A stretch of 64,000 bases of DNA, from contig NZ_QQAV01000001.1 of the NCBI RefSeq assembly GCF_003350475.1, positions 238,742 to 302,741 on the forward strand, given 5' to 3'. This DNA is from Pseudacidovorax intermedius. GTDB lineage: Bacteria; Pseudomonadota; Gammaproteobacteria; Burkholderiales; Burkholderiaceae_C. The notes under the pieces are model-generated. The model was not told the origin of the DNA and made no database searches. It worked only from the letters and a program-made list of their open reading frames with translations. Within the stretch, counting starts at the first letter, position 1. Each line of letters begins with the position of its first letter. Made by a program: the position numbers and the translations under genes. This document shows positions 36,338 through 44,866 of the stretch, piece after piece.

Positions 36338-37065
36338 TGCCCCACTTCGTCGAACTCTGGGTCTACCTCTCTGCCACGCCGCTGTTCGGCCTGACGGCCA
36401 CGCTGGTGGTCTACCTGCTGGCGCAGGCCTTCTATGGCCGCATGCAAGGCGCGCCCTGGGCCAATCCGGTGCTGTGGTCGGTGGTGGTGCTGGCACTGCT
36501 GCTGACGGCGACCGGGGTGAAGTACCCGACCTATTTTTCGGGGGCGCAGTTCATCCACTTCCTGCTTGGCCCCGCCGTGGTGGCGTTGGCCTGGCCCTTG
36601 TGGGAACGCCGGGCCGAGCTGCGCGCGCGCGGTCCTCGCCTGCTGCTGGCCGCGCTGCTGGGCGGCGGCGCTGCGGGCGCATCGGCCGTGCTGCTGGCTT
36701 GGCTGTTCGGCCTGCCCAAGGATGTGGTGCTGTCGATGGCGCCCAAGTCGGTGACGGCGCCCGTGGCCATGGGCATCGCCGAGAAGATCGGCGGCGTGCC
36801 GGCGCTCTCCGCGGTCTTTGCCGTACTGACAGGCATGGTGGGTGCGCTGACCGGCAAGTACCTGTTCGACCTGCTGCGGGTGCCTGCAGCCGGCTCGGGC
36901 TGGACCGCCCGCGGCTTTGCGCTGGGCACCGCCGCGCACGGTATCGGCGCCGCGCGGGCGCTGCAGGTGAACGCCGACGCGGGTGCCTATGCCGGGCTGG
37001 CGCTCGGCCTGCAGGTGGTACTGGCTGCGCTCCTCATGCCGCTGATCTTCCGGCTCTTGGGTTGA
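36337..37065 (+). CDS. lrgB: LrgB family membrane protein
   Basis: The 242-residue polytopic protein is the partner of LrgA. Conserved blocks are 'FSGAQFIHFLLGPAVVALAWPL' (in parts), 'APKSVTAPVAMGIAEKIGG' and 'GTAAHGIGAARALQ'. AGGAG precedes the ATG within the end of lrgA. The plant relative PLGG1 moves glycolate and glycerate across the chloroplast envelope, which makes the upstream glycolate-oxidase-like gene a meaningful neighbour. Confidence 0.9.
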   Translation: MPHFVELWVYLSATPLFGLTATLVVYLLAQAFYGRMQGAPWANPVLWSVVVLALLLTATGVKYPTYFSGAQFIHFLLGPAVVALAWPLWERRAELRARGPRLLLAALLGGGAAGASAVLLAWLFGLPKDVVLSMAPKSVTAPVAMGIAEKIGGVPALSAVFAVLTGMVGALTGKYLFDLLRVPAAGSGWTARGFALGTAAHGIGAARALQVNADAGAYAGLALGLQVVLAALLMPLIFRLLG

Positions 37066-37089
37066 CGCCCTACCCATAGATCGCAACGT

Positions 37090-37200
37090 CGCGGAGCAGA
37101 CGATGCAAGTGCACCCGAGGAACTGGCTTCGCCAGGCCTCCGGGTGCGCCCCCTCCAAGCCGAAGGCGCCAGGGAGGGGGAGCCGCGAAGCGGCATGGGG
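37090..37200 (+). repeat. Dispersed intergenic repeat, copy C (full length)
   Basis: About 110 bp: GCGGAGCAG..., GTGCACCCGAGGAACTGGC, TTCGCCAGGCCTCCGGGTGC, GCCCCCTCCAAGCCGAAGGC, GCCAGGGAGGGGGAGCCGCG, AAGCGGCATGGGG. Several internal hairpins (for example CCGCG/CGCGG and GCGCC/GGCGC). Nearly identical to copies E and F. It lies between convergent lrgB and the YXWGXW gene and probably acts as terminator or REP element. Confidence 0.85.
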
Positions 37201-37206
37201 CTGTCG

Positions 37207-37593
37207 TCAATACCGATTCGGGTTGTTCGGCCGGCGGTCGTGGCGATTCGGCACGCCGTCGCCATCGCGGTCCCAACGGCCGCGGTTGTATTCCCAGCGG
37301 CCGCCGCGCTCACGCCACTCCGGCGCCCGGTAGGCGTAGCCCGGACGTGCCTTGACCCAGTGGCCCGGCGCCCAGACGTACTGGCCGCGACGGGCTTCCC
37401 AATGCCCAGGCGCCCACACGAAGCCACGGCGCGGCGGGGGCATGCGCTCGGCGCGGGGCGGCGGCGGGGGCTGGCCGATCTGCACATTGATGACCGGTTG
37501 GGCCTGGGCAGAGGCCGGTACGGCGATGGCGCCCAGCGAAAGAAGGGTGGCGGTGCCCAGGGAGAGGGCGACGGCGGTGATGCTCTTTTTCAT
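37207..37593 (-). CDS. YXWGXW-repeat exported protein with Asp-rich loop
   Basis: The 128-residue protein from ATG 37593 is preceded by AGGAAG; an ATG 15 bases upstream has a poorer site. Signal peptide about residues 1-30 ('ASAQA' cleavage-like). Two copies of 'VWAPGHW' and the 'YRAPEW' variant form YXWGXW-type repeats. The tail 'DRDGDGVPNRHD' resembles a thrombospondin-3/EF-type calcium loop. Periplasmic or surface location expected, function unknown. Confidence 0.85.
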   Translation of the reverse strand: MKKSITAVALSLGTATLLSLGAIAVPASAQAQPVINVQIGQPPPPPRAERMPPPRRGFVWAPGHWEARRGQYVWAPGHWVKARPGYAYRAPEWRERGGRWEYNRGRWDRDGDGVPNRHDRRPNNPNRY

Positions 37594-37727
37594 GGGTTGC
37601 TTCCTCATGAAGTGTTGGAGCCTCGATGGTGCGCCGCGGGTGTCAACGGCACGTCAGCGCAAGGCAAATGCTTGTGTGAAGCTGTATCCCGCCCCGAGGG
37701 CGGCGCAAATGCCGAACCGCGGGGCCC

Positions 37728-38966
37728 TCATTCCCGCAACAGCGGTACGTCGGCCACCTGCGCCATGGCCGCCGTGCCTGCTGCGTTGGGATGCAGGTGA
37801 TCGCCGCTGTCGTAACGCGCGGCAAGCCGGCGCGCATCGCTCGGGTCGCGCAGCGCGGCGTCGAAGTCGACGACGGCCACGTCCTGCCTGCCGCGGATCC
37901 AGCGGTTGACCGCCTCGCGCTTCGCCTCGTTCGCCTCACTCCAGTAGCCGGAGCCCTCGAAAGGCAGCAGCGTCCCCAGCAGCACCTTCAGGCCGCGCCC
38001 GCGGCCACGGTCGACCAATTGCTGGAGCCCGTCGATGAGCGCCTGGGCAGTGGGCGGGTTGAAGCCCGGCAGCAGCTTGCCCTGGAAGGTGCCGAAGCCG
38101 ATGTCGTTGATGCCGATGAGCACCAGGACGTGCGTCGCGCCGCTCTGCTGCAGGACGTCGGCATCAAATCGCGACATGCCGCTGGGCCCGGTGAAATCCG
38201 CCAGCAGGCGGTTGCCGCCGATGCCGGCGTTGATCACGGAAACGGGCGTGCGCCCGGCGACACCCTGCAGCCGCACACCCAGGCGCTGCGGATAACGGGC
38301 CGCTTCGGCCCCACTTTCCGCGCCGGAGCCCTCGGTGATCGAATCGCCGAAGGCCACGAGGACATTGGCCGGCGTGGGCGGCTTGACGTCGAGCCCGGTG
38401 ACGAACAGGTTCCACGGCTTGCGCTGGACGTCCTTCAGTTGCGCGGCGCCCGTCTGGTTGCCGGGTGCCAGCCAGGCCCCCTCCGGCGGCAGGCGATGCA
38501 CCACGGTGGCGGGCACGGATTCGGCCAGCGCAAAGCTCACCACCAAGGGCTGCCCGGCGCGCACCGCCAGGGCCGCGCCGTCCGTCCAGCGCTCCTGCCC
38601 AGCCGGCACCTCGAAGGCAGCGCGGCCGCCCATGACAAGAGGCTGCACCGTGCCGGGCGACAGGTTGCCGCCACCGGTGCCCAGGGCCACGGTGGCGGCG
38701 GCGATGCGCAGTGGCCGCTGGCCGAAACGATTGGAGAAGCGCACCCGCACCTGGCTGCCATCGAGGGCCACCGTCAGCTGCTGGCGCACGGTGCCCTGCA
38801 CCATCCACTTGGGTGCCGCGGGCACGCCGGGCAACTGCGGCAGTACGTCGAAGTTCTGGGGGGCGGCGGCCCAGGCCGCGGTCCACGCGGGCGCCGCATG
38901 GACGCCAAGCGCAGCCAGGCCAAAGACGAGCGCGGCGCCGACGCGGCGCCAGGGAAAGAAGGACAT
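37728..38966 (-). CDS. Secreted SGNH/GDSL-family hydrolase
   Basis: The 412-residue protein has a signal peptide (to about residue 24, 'GVHAAPAW'), a beta-rich N domain (about 30-190) and an SGNH esterase domain: block I 'AFGDSITEGSG' (catalytic Ser), block II Gly in 'GIGGNRLLAD', block III 'GINDIG' and block V 'DSGDHLHPN' (Asp and His). A lipase, esterase or polysaccharide deacetylase role is likely. Start: ATG 38966; an upstream TTG is less likely. Confidence 0.9.
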   Translation of the reverse strand: MSFFPWRRVGAALVFGLAALGVHAAPAWTAAWAAAPQNFDVLPQLPGVPAAPKWMVQGTVRQQLTVALDGSQVRVRFSNRFGQRPLRIAAATVALGTGGGNLSPGTVQPLVMGGRAAFEVPAGQERWTDGAALAVRAGQPLVVSFALAESVPATVVHRLPPEGAWLAPGNQTGAAQLKDVQRKPWNLFVTGLDVKPPTPANVLVAFGDSITEGSGAESGAEAARYPQRLGVRLQGVAGRTPVSVINAGIGGNRLLADFTGPSGMSRFDADVLQQSGATHVLVLIGINDIGFGTFQGKLLPGFNPPTAQALIDGLQQLVDRGRGRGLKVLLGTLLPFEGSGYWSEANEAKREAVNRWIRGRQDVAVVDFDAALRDPSDARRLAARYDSGDHLHPNAAGTAAMAQVADVPLLRE

Positions 38967-39030
38967 CGTGCAAGGTGCAGTCAACGACAGCGCACGATAG
39001 ACGCAGGCGCCCTGCCGCGCCTGCGGGGGC

Positions 39031-42000
39031 TCACCACGTGTCGACGTAGGGCTTGGGCGACTCCTGCACGCGCCCGGCCGAGGCCAGGCCGCGCACCAGC
39101 CAGCCGCGGGTGTCCGCCGGATCGATCACGGCGTCGATCTCCAGCGTCTGCGCCATGTTGACGGCCTGGCCGTCGGCATACTGCCGGTCGACCAGCTCCT
39201 TGAACAGCGCATCGCGCTCGGCACCTTCGGACACCGCCTCCAGCTCCTTGCGGAAACCCAGCCGCACCGCGCCCTCCAGGCCCATGGCACCGAACTCGCC
39301 CGTGGGCCAGGCGACGGTGAACACCGGCGCATCGAAGCCACCTGCCGCCATGGCCTGCGCACCCAGGCCATAGCCCTTGCGCAGCACCACGGTGAAGTAG
39401 GGCACGCGCAGGTGCGAGGCCACCATGAACATGCGGGACACATGCCGCACCTGGGCCTGGGCCTCGACGTCCGGCCCCACCATGAAGCCCGGCGTGTCGC
39501 ACAGCGCCACCAGTGGCAGGCCGTGGGCGTTGCACAGCTGCATGAAGCGCGCGGCCTTGTCGGCCGCTTCGACGTCGATGGCGCCGCCCAGGTGGCGCGG
39601 GTTGTTGGCCAGCACGCCCACCGGCCGGCCCTCGATGCGGGCCAGCGCCGTCACCATGCCGGCACCGAAGCCGGCGCGCAGCTCCAGGAGCGAACCGGTG
39701 TCCACCAGGCCGCGCATGACGGCCCGCACGTCGTACACGCGCAGCCGGTTCTCGGGCACGGCCTGGCGCAGCAGGCGCGCGTCGTCCGCCTCCCACTTCG
39801 CCGTGCGGCCCTGGAAGTACGACAGGTACTGCCGCGCCGCGGCGGTGGCCTCGGCCTCGTCCTCCACCAGGATGTCGATCACGCCGTTGCGCGACTGCAC
39901 CGCGCTGGGTCCGATCTGCTCGGGCGCGAAGCGACCCAGGCCACCTCCCTCGATCATGGCGGGACCGCTCATGCCGATATTGCTGTTCTTCGTGGCGATG
40001 ATCACGTCGCTGCAGCCCAGGAGTGCCGCGTTGCCCGCGAAGCAGCGGCCATGCGCAATGCCCACCACCGGCACCACGCCTGACAGCGCCGCGTACTGGC
40101 TGAAGGTGTGGTTGTTGAGGCCGGCGACGATGGGCATGTCCACATCGCCCGGCCGGCCGCCGCCGCCCTCGGCGAACAGCACCACCGGCAGTTTGAGCTG
40201 ATGCGCCAGCGCCAGCATGCGGTCCTTCTTGTGGTGGTTGCGCATGCCCTGCGTGCCGGCCAGCACGGTGTAGTCGTAGGCCATGACCACGCAGCGCGAG
40301 GACTCGGCGCCGAAGAGCTCGGCATTGACGCTGCCGATGCCCGTCACCATGCCATCGGCCGGCGTGTGGGCGATCAGGTCCTCCAGGCTGCGGCGGCGGG
40401 TCTGCGCGGCAATGGCGAGCTGGCCGTATTCGATGAAGTTGCCCGGGTCCGCGTCCAGCGCGCAGAGGTCGGCGATGTTCTCGCGCGCGGTGCGCCCGCC
40501 CTGCGCATGGCGCTTGGCGACGGCCTGCGGGCGGCTGGCGTCCAGCGTGGGCGCATGGCGGTCGATGACGCGCTGCAGGTCGGGGCGGATGTGCGCAGGG
40601 TCGATGGCGGCGCCTTGCGCCTCGCCGGCGTGCTCGGCATCGACCGGCTCCAGCTGCACCAGCGCTTGGCCTTCCGCGAGATAGTCGCCCGCGGCGGCCA
40701 GCAGCGCGACCACGCGGCCGGGCTCGGCAGCCTGCAGCAGGTGCTCCATCTTCATGGCCTCCAGCACGCCCAGCTGCGCACCGGCCGGCACCACGTCGCC
40801 GATGGCCACGTCGAACTGCACCAGGCGGGCGGGCATGGGGGCACGGATATGGAGGAAGCCCTCGTCGGCCTGGTCATCCGTTGCCGGGGCGGGCGCTGTG
40901 GCCACCGACGGCGTGAGCGAAGCCGGCGCCACCATCGCCTCTGTCGCCTTGATCAGCTCGCCCAGGTGCGCCTCGACGAAGCGCGTGTGCACGTCCTGCT
41001 GCGCGAACTCCGGCCGTTCGCCGATGGCGCGCAACAGCGACAGATTGGTGGCCATGCCCTCGATGCGGCATTCGGCCAAGGCGCGCAGGCTGCGCCGCCG
41101 CACGTCGGCAAAGTCGTTGCTGCGGCTGGCGACGATCAGCTTGGCCAGCAGCGTGTCGTAATGCGGCGAGGGCGCCAGGCCGGCATAGCCGTGGGTGTCC
41201 ACCCGCACGCCGGGTCCCGAGGGCATATCGAAGCGCGCCAGCCGGCCGCCGGATGGGCGGGCGTTGCCCTGCGCGTCCAGCATCTCGGCATTGATGCGCC
41301 ACTGGATGGCGTAGCCCTGCTGCGCGGCCGTGCGCCCGGTGTCGATGCCGAGCGTGCCGAGCCGCTGGCCGGCCAGCACGGCCAGTTGCAGCTGCACCAG
41401 GTCGAGCCCCGTGACGGCCTCGGTCACCGTGTGCTCGACCTGCAGGCGCGGGTTGGCCTCGATGAAGACCCAGGGCAGCGTGGTCGAGCTGTCGTCCACC
41501 AGAAACTCGAAGGTGCCCAGGCCCAGGTAGCCCACGGCCTGCGCCATGCGCAGCGCCGCCTGTGTGAGGGCGGCACGCAGGGGCTCGGACAAGGTCGGGC
41601 TGGGCGCGATCTCCACCAGCTTCTGGAAGCGGCGCTGCAGCGTGCATTCGCGCTCGCCCAGGCTGGCGACCGATTCACCGTCGCCCAGCACCTGGATCTC
41701 AATGTGGCGGGCGCGCGGCATGAGCCGCTCGACGTACACGCCCTCGACACCGAAGGCCGCGCGGGCCTCGGAGACGCAACGGGCATGGGCCTCGGCCACG
41801 TCTTCGGCCCGCAGCACGGCGCGCATGCCCCGGCCGCCGCCCCCGCCGATCGCCTTGATCATCACGCCCGCGCCGTCCTTCGCCTGTTCGGCGAAGAAGG
41901 CCTGGGCCTCTTGCAAGGTCACCGCGCCGGCACTGCCCGGCATCACCGGCACGTCGCCCTGCTGGGCCAGCGCGCGGGCGCGTGCCTTGTCGCCGAACAG

Positions 42001-42330
42001 GGCGAGCTGCTCGGGCGTCGGCCCGATGAAGACCAAGCCGGCCTTCGCACAGGCCTGCGCGAAGTCGGCCCGCTCGCTCAGGAAGCCATAGCCGGGGTGC
42101 ACCGCATCGCAGCCCTGCGCACGGGCGATGGCCAGAAGCGCGTCGATGTCGAGGTAGGCCGCTGGGCCGGTGGCCGCCAGTGGCACGGCGACATCGGCCA
42201 GCTGCGCATGCAGGGCCTGTGCATCGTCCTGCGCATGCACGGCCACGCTGGCGATGCCCAGGTCCTGCAGGGCGCGCACCAGACGCACGGCGATCTCGCC
42301 GCGGTTGGCGATCAGAACTTTCTTGAACAC
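39031..42330 (-). CDS. Single-chain biotin-dependent acyl-CoA carboxylase
   Basis: The 1099-residue protein combines all three parts in one chain. Biotin carboxylase about 1-455 ('IGGGGGRGMRAVL' ATP loop at 161; 'EANPRLQVEHTVTEAVTG' at 291-308). Biotin carrier about 490-570 with 'EAMKM' (biotinyl Lys 527). Carboxyltransferase about 590-1099 ('IAHGRCFAGNAALLGCSD', 'LCDTPGFMVGPDVEAQ'). The layout matches the single-chain long-chain acyl-CoA carboxylases known from some actinobacteria and proteobacteria. The acyl-CoA ligase next door probably supplies its substrate. Confidence 0.9.
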   Translation of the reverse strand: MFKKVLIANRGEIAVRLVRALQDLGIASVAVHAQDDAQALHAQLADVAVPLAATGPAAYLDIDALLAIARAQGCDAVHPGYGFLSERADFAQACAKAGLVFIGPTPEQLALFGDKARARALAQQGDVPVMPGSAGAVTLQEAQAFFAEQAKDGAGVMIKAIGGGGGRGMRAVLRAEDVAEAHARCVSEARAAFGVEGVYVERLMPRARHIEIQVLGDGESVASLGERECTLQRRFQKLVEIAPSPTLSEPLRAALTQAALRMAQAVGYLGLGTFEFLVDDSSTTLPWVFIEANPRLQVEHTVTEAVTGLDLVQLQLAVLAGQRLGTLGIDTGRTAAQQGYAIQWRINAEMLDAQGNARPSGGRLARFDMPSGPGVRVDTHGYAGLAPSPHYDTLLAKLIVASRSNDFADVRRRSLRALAECRIEGMATNLSLLRAIGERPEFAQQDVHTRFVEAHLGELIKATEAMVAPASLTPSVATAPAPATDDQADEGFLHIRAPMPARLVQFDVAIGDVVPAGAQLGVLEAMKMEHLLQAAEPGRVVALLAAAGDYLAEGQALVQLEPVDAEHAGEAQGAAIDPAHIRPDLQRVIDRHAPTLDASRPQAVAKRHAQGGRTARENIADLCALDADPGNFIEYGQLAIAAQTRRRSLEDLIAHTPADGMVTGIGSVNAELFGAESSRCVVMAYDYTVLAGTQGMRNHHKKDRMLALAHQLKLPVVLFAEGGGGRPGDVDMPIVAGLNNHTFSQYAALSGVVPVVGIAHGRCFAGNAALLGCSDVIIATKNSNIGMSGPAMIEGGGLGRFAPEQIGPSAVQSRNGVIDILVEDEAEATAAARQYLSYFQGRTAKWEADDARLLRQAVPENRLRVYDVRAVMRGLVDTGSLLELRAGFGAGMVTALARIEGRPVGVLANNPRHLGGAIDVEAADKAARFMQLCNAHGLPLVALCDTPGFMVGPDVEAQAQVRHVSRMFMVASHLRVPYFTVVLRKGYGLGAQAMAAGGFDAPVFTVAWPTGEFGAMGLEGAVRLGFRKELEAVSEGAERDALFKELVDRQYADGQAVNMAQTLEIDAVIDPADTRGWLVRGLASAGRVQESPKPYVDTW

Positions 42331-42358
42331 GGGGAGGACCTCGGAAGGGGTGAGTGAC

Positions 42359-44005
42359 TCAGTCGATGTCTTTCAGCAGGCGCCGCAGCACCTTGCCCGC
42401 GCCGGTGGCCGGCAGCGCGTCGATGAAGCGCACCTGCCGCGGCACTTTGTAGGGCGCCATGTTGTCGCGCGCCCAGGCCACGATGGCCTCGGGCGCGGTC
42501 TCGGCGCCGGGCTTGCGCACGATGAAGGCCTTGACCACCTCGCCCTTCTCGGCATCGGGCTGGGCAATGACGGCAGCCTGGGCCACGGCCGGATGCTTGA
42601 TGAGGATGGTCTCGACCTCCTCGGGGAACACGCTGTAGCCGGAGACCTTGATCATCTCCTTGAAGCGGCCGATGAAGCAGAGATACCCCTCGGCATCCAG
42701 CTTGCCCATGTCGCCCGTGTGCACCCAGCCATTGCGCAACGTGGCGGCCGTAGCCTCGGGCTTGTTCCAGTAGCCCTTGAAGGTGCCTTCGCTGGCCAGC
42801 ACGATCTCGCCCACCTCGCCGGCGGGCAGGTCACGGCCCGTCTCGGGGTCGAGGATGCGGATGGTCACGCCCGGCGCCGGCACGCCCTGCGTGCCCCAGC
42901 GCGGCGCATGGCGCGGCGTGTAGGTGTCGCAGGTGTGGGTCTCCGACAGGCCGTAGGCGGCTTCGTGCGAAGTGCAGTTGGGCGCGAAGCCCTGCCACTG
43001 CTTCGCCAGCGGCTCGGTGAAGGCGATGCCGAAGCTGGTGACCGGGTTGACCTTGAGGCTGGACAGGTCGAAGTCGCGCGCGTCCGGCAACTGCATGCAG
43101 GCTACGTTCATCGGCGCGATGCTGTACCACCAGCTGACCTTGTGGCGGGCGATGGCCTGCAGCACCGCATGCGGGTCGAAGCGGTGCAGCAGCACCTGCG
43201 TGGCACCCACCAGCACCGGCACGTTCACCGCCATCAGCATGCCGGCGATGTGATACAGCGGTGCCACCGACAGCAGCACGTCGTCGGCCTGCACGCCGTT
43301 GCAGTCGGCGGCGATGCGCGTCTTGAAGAGGGCGTTGCCGTAGCTCAGCATCGCGCCTTTGGGCAGGCCGGTGGTGCCCGAGGTGTAGGTCATGAGGGCC
43401 ACGTCGTCCAGCGACAGTGGGACCGGAGCGGGCTTCGCATTGCCGCTGCTCGCCTCTCGGAAGTCCTCGCAGCCGGCGGGCACGGTGCGCGGCGCCTGGG
43501 CGGCGGTCTTCAGTTCGGCAGGCAGGTCCAGCACCGGCTCGGCCGGCAGCAGGTCGGCGTAGTGCACGACGAACACATGCGCGAGGTGCGGCGCCTCGGC
43601 CTGCACTTGCCGCACCACGGGCAGCAGCGGCGCGGCGGCGACGATGACGCGCGCCTTGAGGTCGCCCACCTGGTAGGCGAGCTCATGCGCCTTGTTGAGC
43701 GGGCCGCTGGGGCAGACGATGGCGCCGATCTTCTGGATGCCGTAATGGGCCACCAGGTATTGCGGGCAGTTGTTGAGGAAGAGCACCACCGGCTCGCCCT
43801 TGGCCACGCCCAGCGCCTGCAGCCGGGCGGCGAAGGCATCGCTGGCGCGGTCGAGTTCGGCATAGCTCATGCGGTGGCCGTACCAGAAGCAGGCGGCATG
43901 GTCGCCGCGCTCGCGCGCATGGGCGCGCAGGTACTCGTGCAGGGGCTGGCGTGGGCGTGCGGGAAGCGCGTCCGCTGCCAAATCGGGCGGGGTGGCTAGG
44001 CTCAT
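42359..44005 (-). CDS. Acyl-CoA synthetase (AMP-forming)
   Basis: The 548-residue ANL enzyme has 'MTYTSGTTGLPKGAML' (about residue 210), 'YGLSETHTCDTY' (A5), 'WVHTGDMGKLD' (A7), 'GRFKEMIKVSGYSVFPEEVE' (hinge) and 'TGAGKVLRRLL' with the catalytic Lys. It activates a carboxylic acid to the CoA ester. Co-transcribed with the acyl-CoA carboxylase (28-bp gap), so a 'ligate then carboxylate' route is likely. The binding protein at 44867, under the shared TetR regulator, may bring in the acid. Confidence 0.9.
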   Translation of the reverse strand: MSLATPPDLAADALPARPRQPLHEYLRAHARERGDHAACFWYGHRMSYAELDRASDAFAARLQALGVAKGEPVVLFLNNCPQYLVAHYGIQKIGAIVCPSGPLNKAHELAYQVGDLKARVIVAAAPLLPVVRQVQAEAPHLAHVFVVHYADLLPAEPVLDLPAELKTAAQAPRTVPAGCEDFREASSGNAKPAPVPLSLDDVALMTYTSGTTGLPKGAMLSYGNALFKTRIAADCNGVQADDVLLSVAPLYHIAGMLMAVNVPVLVGATQVLLHRFDPHAVLQAIARHKVSWWYSIAPMNVACMQLPDARDFDLSSLKVNPVTSFGIAFTEPLAKQWQGFAPNCTSHEAAYGLSETHTCDTYTPRHAPRWGTQGVPAPGVTIRILDPETGRDLPAGEVGEIVLASEGTFKGYWNKPEATAATLRNGWVHTGDMGKLDAEGYLCFIGRFKEMIKVSGYSVFPEEVETILIKHPAVAQAAVIAQPDAEKGEVVKAFIVRKPGAETAPEAIVAWARDNMAPYKVPRQVRFIDALPATGAGKVLRRLLKDID

Positions 44006-44070
44006 GGGTGTCTCCGTGGCGTCTGCCGATCAGGGTTAGCGATAGCGCGCCGAACCCCGTCGACCCTTGT

Positions 44071-44083
44071 CATGCATTGCATG
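44071..44083. promoter_or_regulatory. Perfect palindrome CATGCATTGCATG in the TetR/ligase divergent promoter
   Basis: Six-base arms around one central base. A second inverted repeat, CTACCGATGGGTAG, spans the TetR ATG at about 44098-44111. Either could be the operator of the TetR protein controlling both directions. Confidence 0.45.
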
Positions 44084-44103
44084 GTGCACGAACAATCCTA
44101 CCG

Positions 44104-44814
44104 ATGGGTAGAACATCGGAGACACCGCACAAACCCAAAGCCATTGCGCCTGGCGGCCCGGCCAGTCGCGCGCCGGTGGACGGGCAGGCACGCACGCACG
44201 GCAATGGCCGGCAACGCTCGGCCACGGCGGGCACCGACGTGCAGCGCGAGCGCATCCTGCAGGCGGCCACGCAGCTCTTCGCGGCCCAGGGCTATGCCAA
44301 CACCACGCTGGCGCAGGTGGCGCAGGCACTGCAGGTGACCAAGCCCTTCATCTACTACTACTTCCGCGACAAGCAGGAGCTGTTCGAGGTGCTGTCGTGG
44401 CGGCCCACGGTGGACTGCTTCACCGCACTGGACTTCGCCGACGACGACCCGCGCCCGGCCGCGGATAAGGTGGTCGAGGGCCTGCGCCGGTTGATCCGCG
44501 CCACCGTCATGCACTACCCGGCGGCCTTCTTTCCCTACCGCGAGCCGCAGGTCTACCGGCCCGAATACAACGCCGCGATGAAGAAGCTGGCCCACCACTT
44601 CTACGACAAGCTCACGCCGCTGCTGGAGCAGGGGCGGCGCGATGGCGACCTCGACTTCAACGAGACCCGCATCACCGCGTTAGCCGCCTGCAGCCTCCCG
44701 GGCTTCCTCTACAGCTGGTACCAGCCCGGCGGCCGGCTGGGGCCCGAGCAGATCGTGGACGAGCTCACGCAGCTGGCCACGCGCGTGATCGGCCTGCGCA
44801 TTCCTGCGGCCTGA
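44104..44814 (+). CDS. TetR-family transcriptional regulator
   Basis: The 236-residue protein starts at ATG 44104. It has an unusually long, basic, Pro/Gly-rich N-terminal tail (about 45 residues) ahead of the HTH 'ERILQAATQLFAAQGYANTTLAQVAQ...TKPFIYYYFRDKQELFEV' (in parts, about 48-95). A C-terminal ligand domain follows. Divergent from the ligase/carboxylase operon and upstream of the binding-protein gene, so it likely controls both, with an acyl-CoA as plausible effector. Confidence 0.88.
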   Translation: MGRTSETPHKPKAIAPGGPASRAPVDGQARTHGNGRQRSATAGTDVQRERILQAATQLFAAQGYANTTLAQVAQALQVTKPFIYYYFRDKQELFEVLSWRPTVDCFTALDFADDDPRPAADKVVEGLRRLIRATVMHYPAAFFPYREPQVYRPEYNAAMKKLAHHFYDKLTPLLEQGRRDGDLDFNETRITALAACSLPGFLYSWYQPGGRLGPEQIVDELTQLATRVIGLRIPAA

Positions 44815-44866
44815 GAAGGCATTCACACCTTCTGACCCCTCATTCCAACGACCACGGAGACACACC

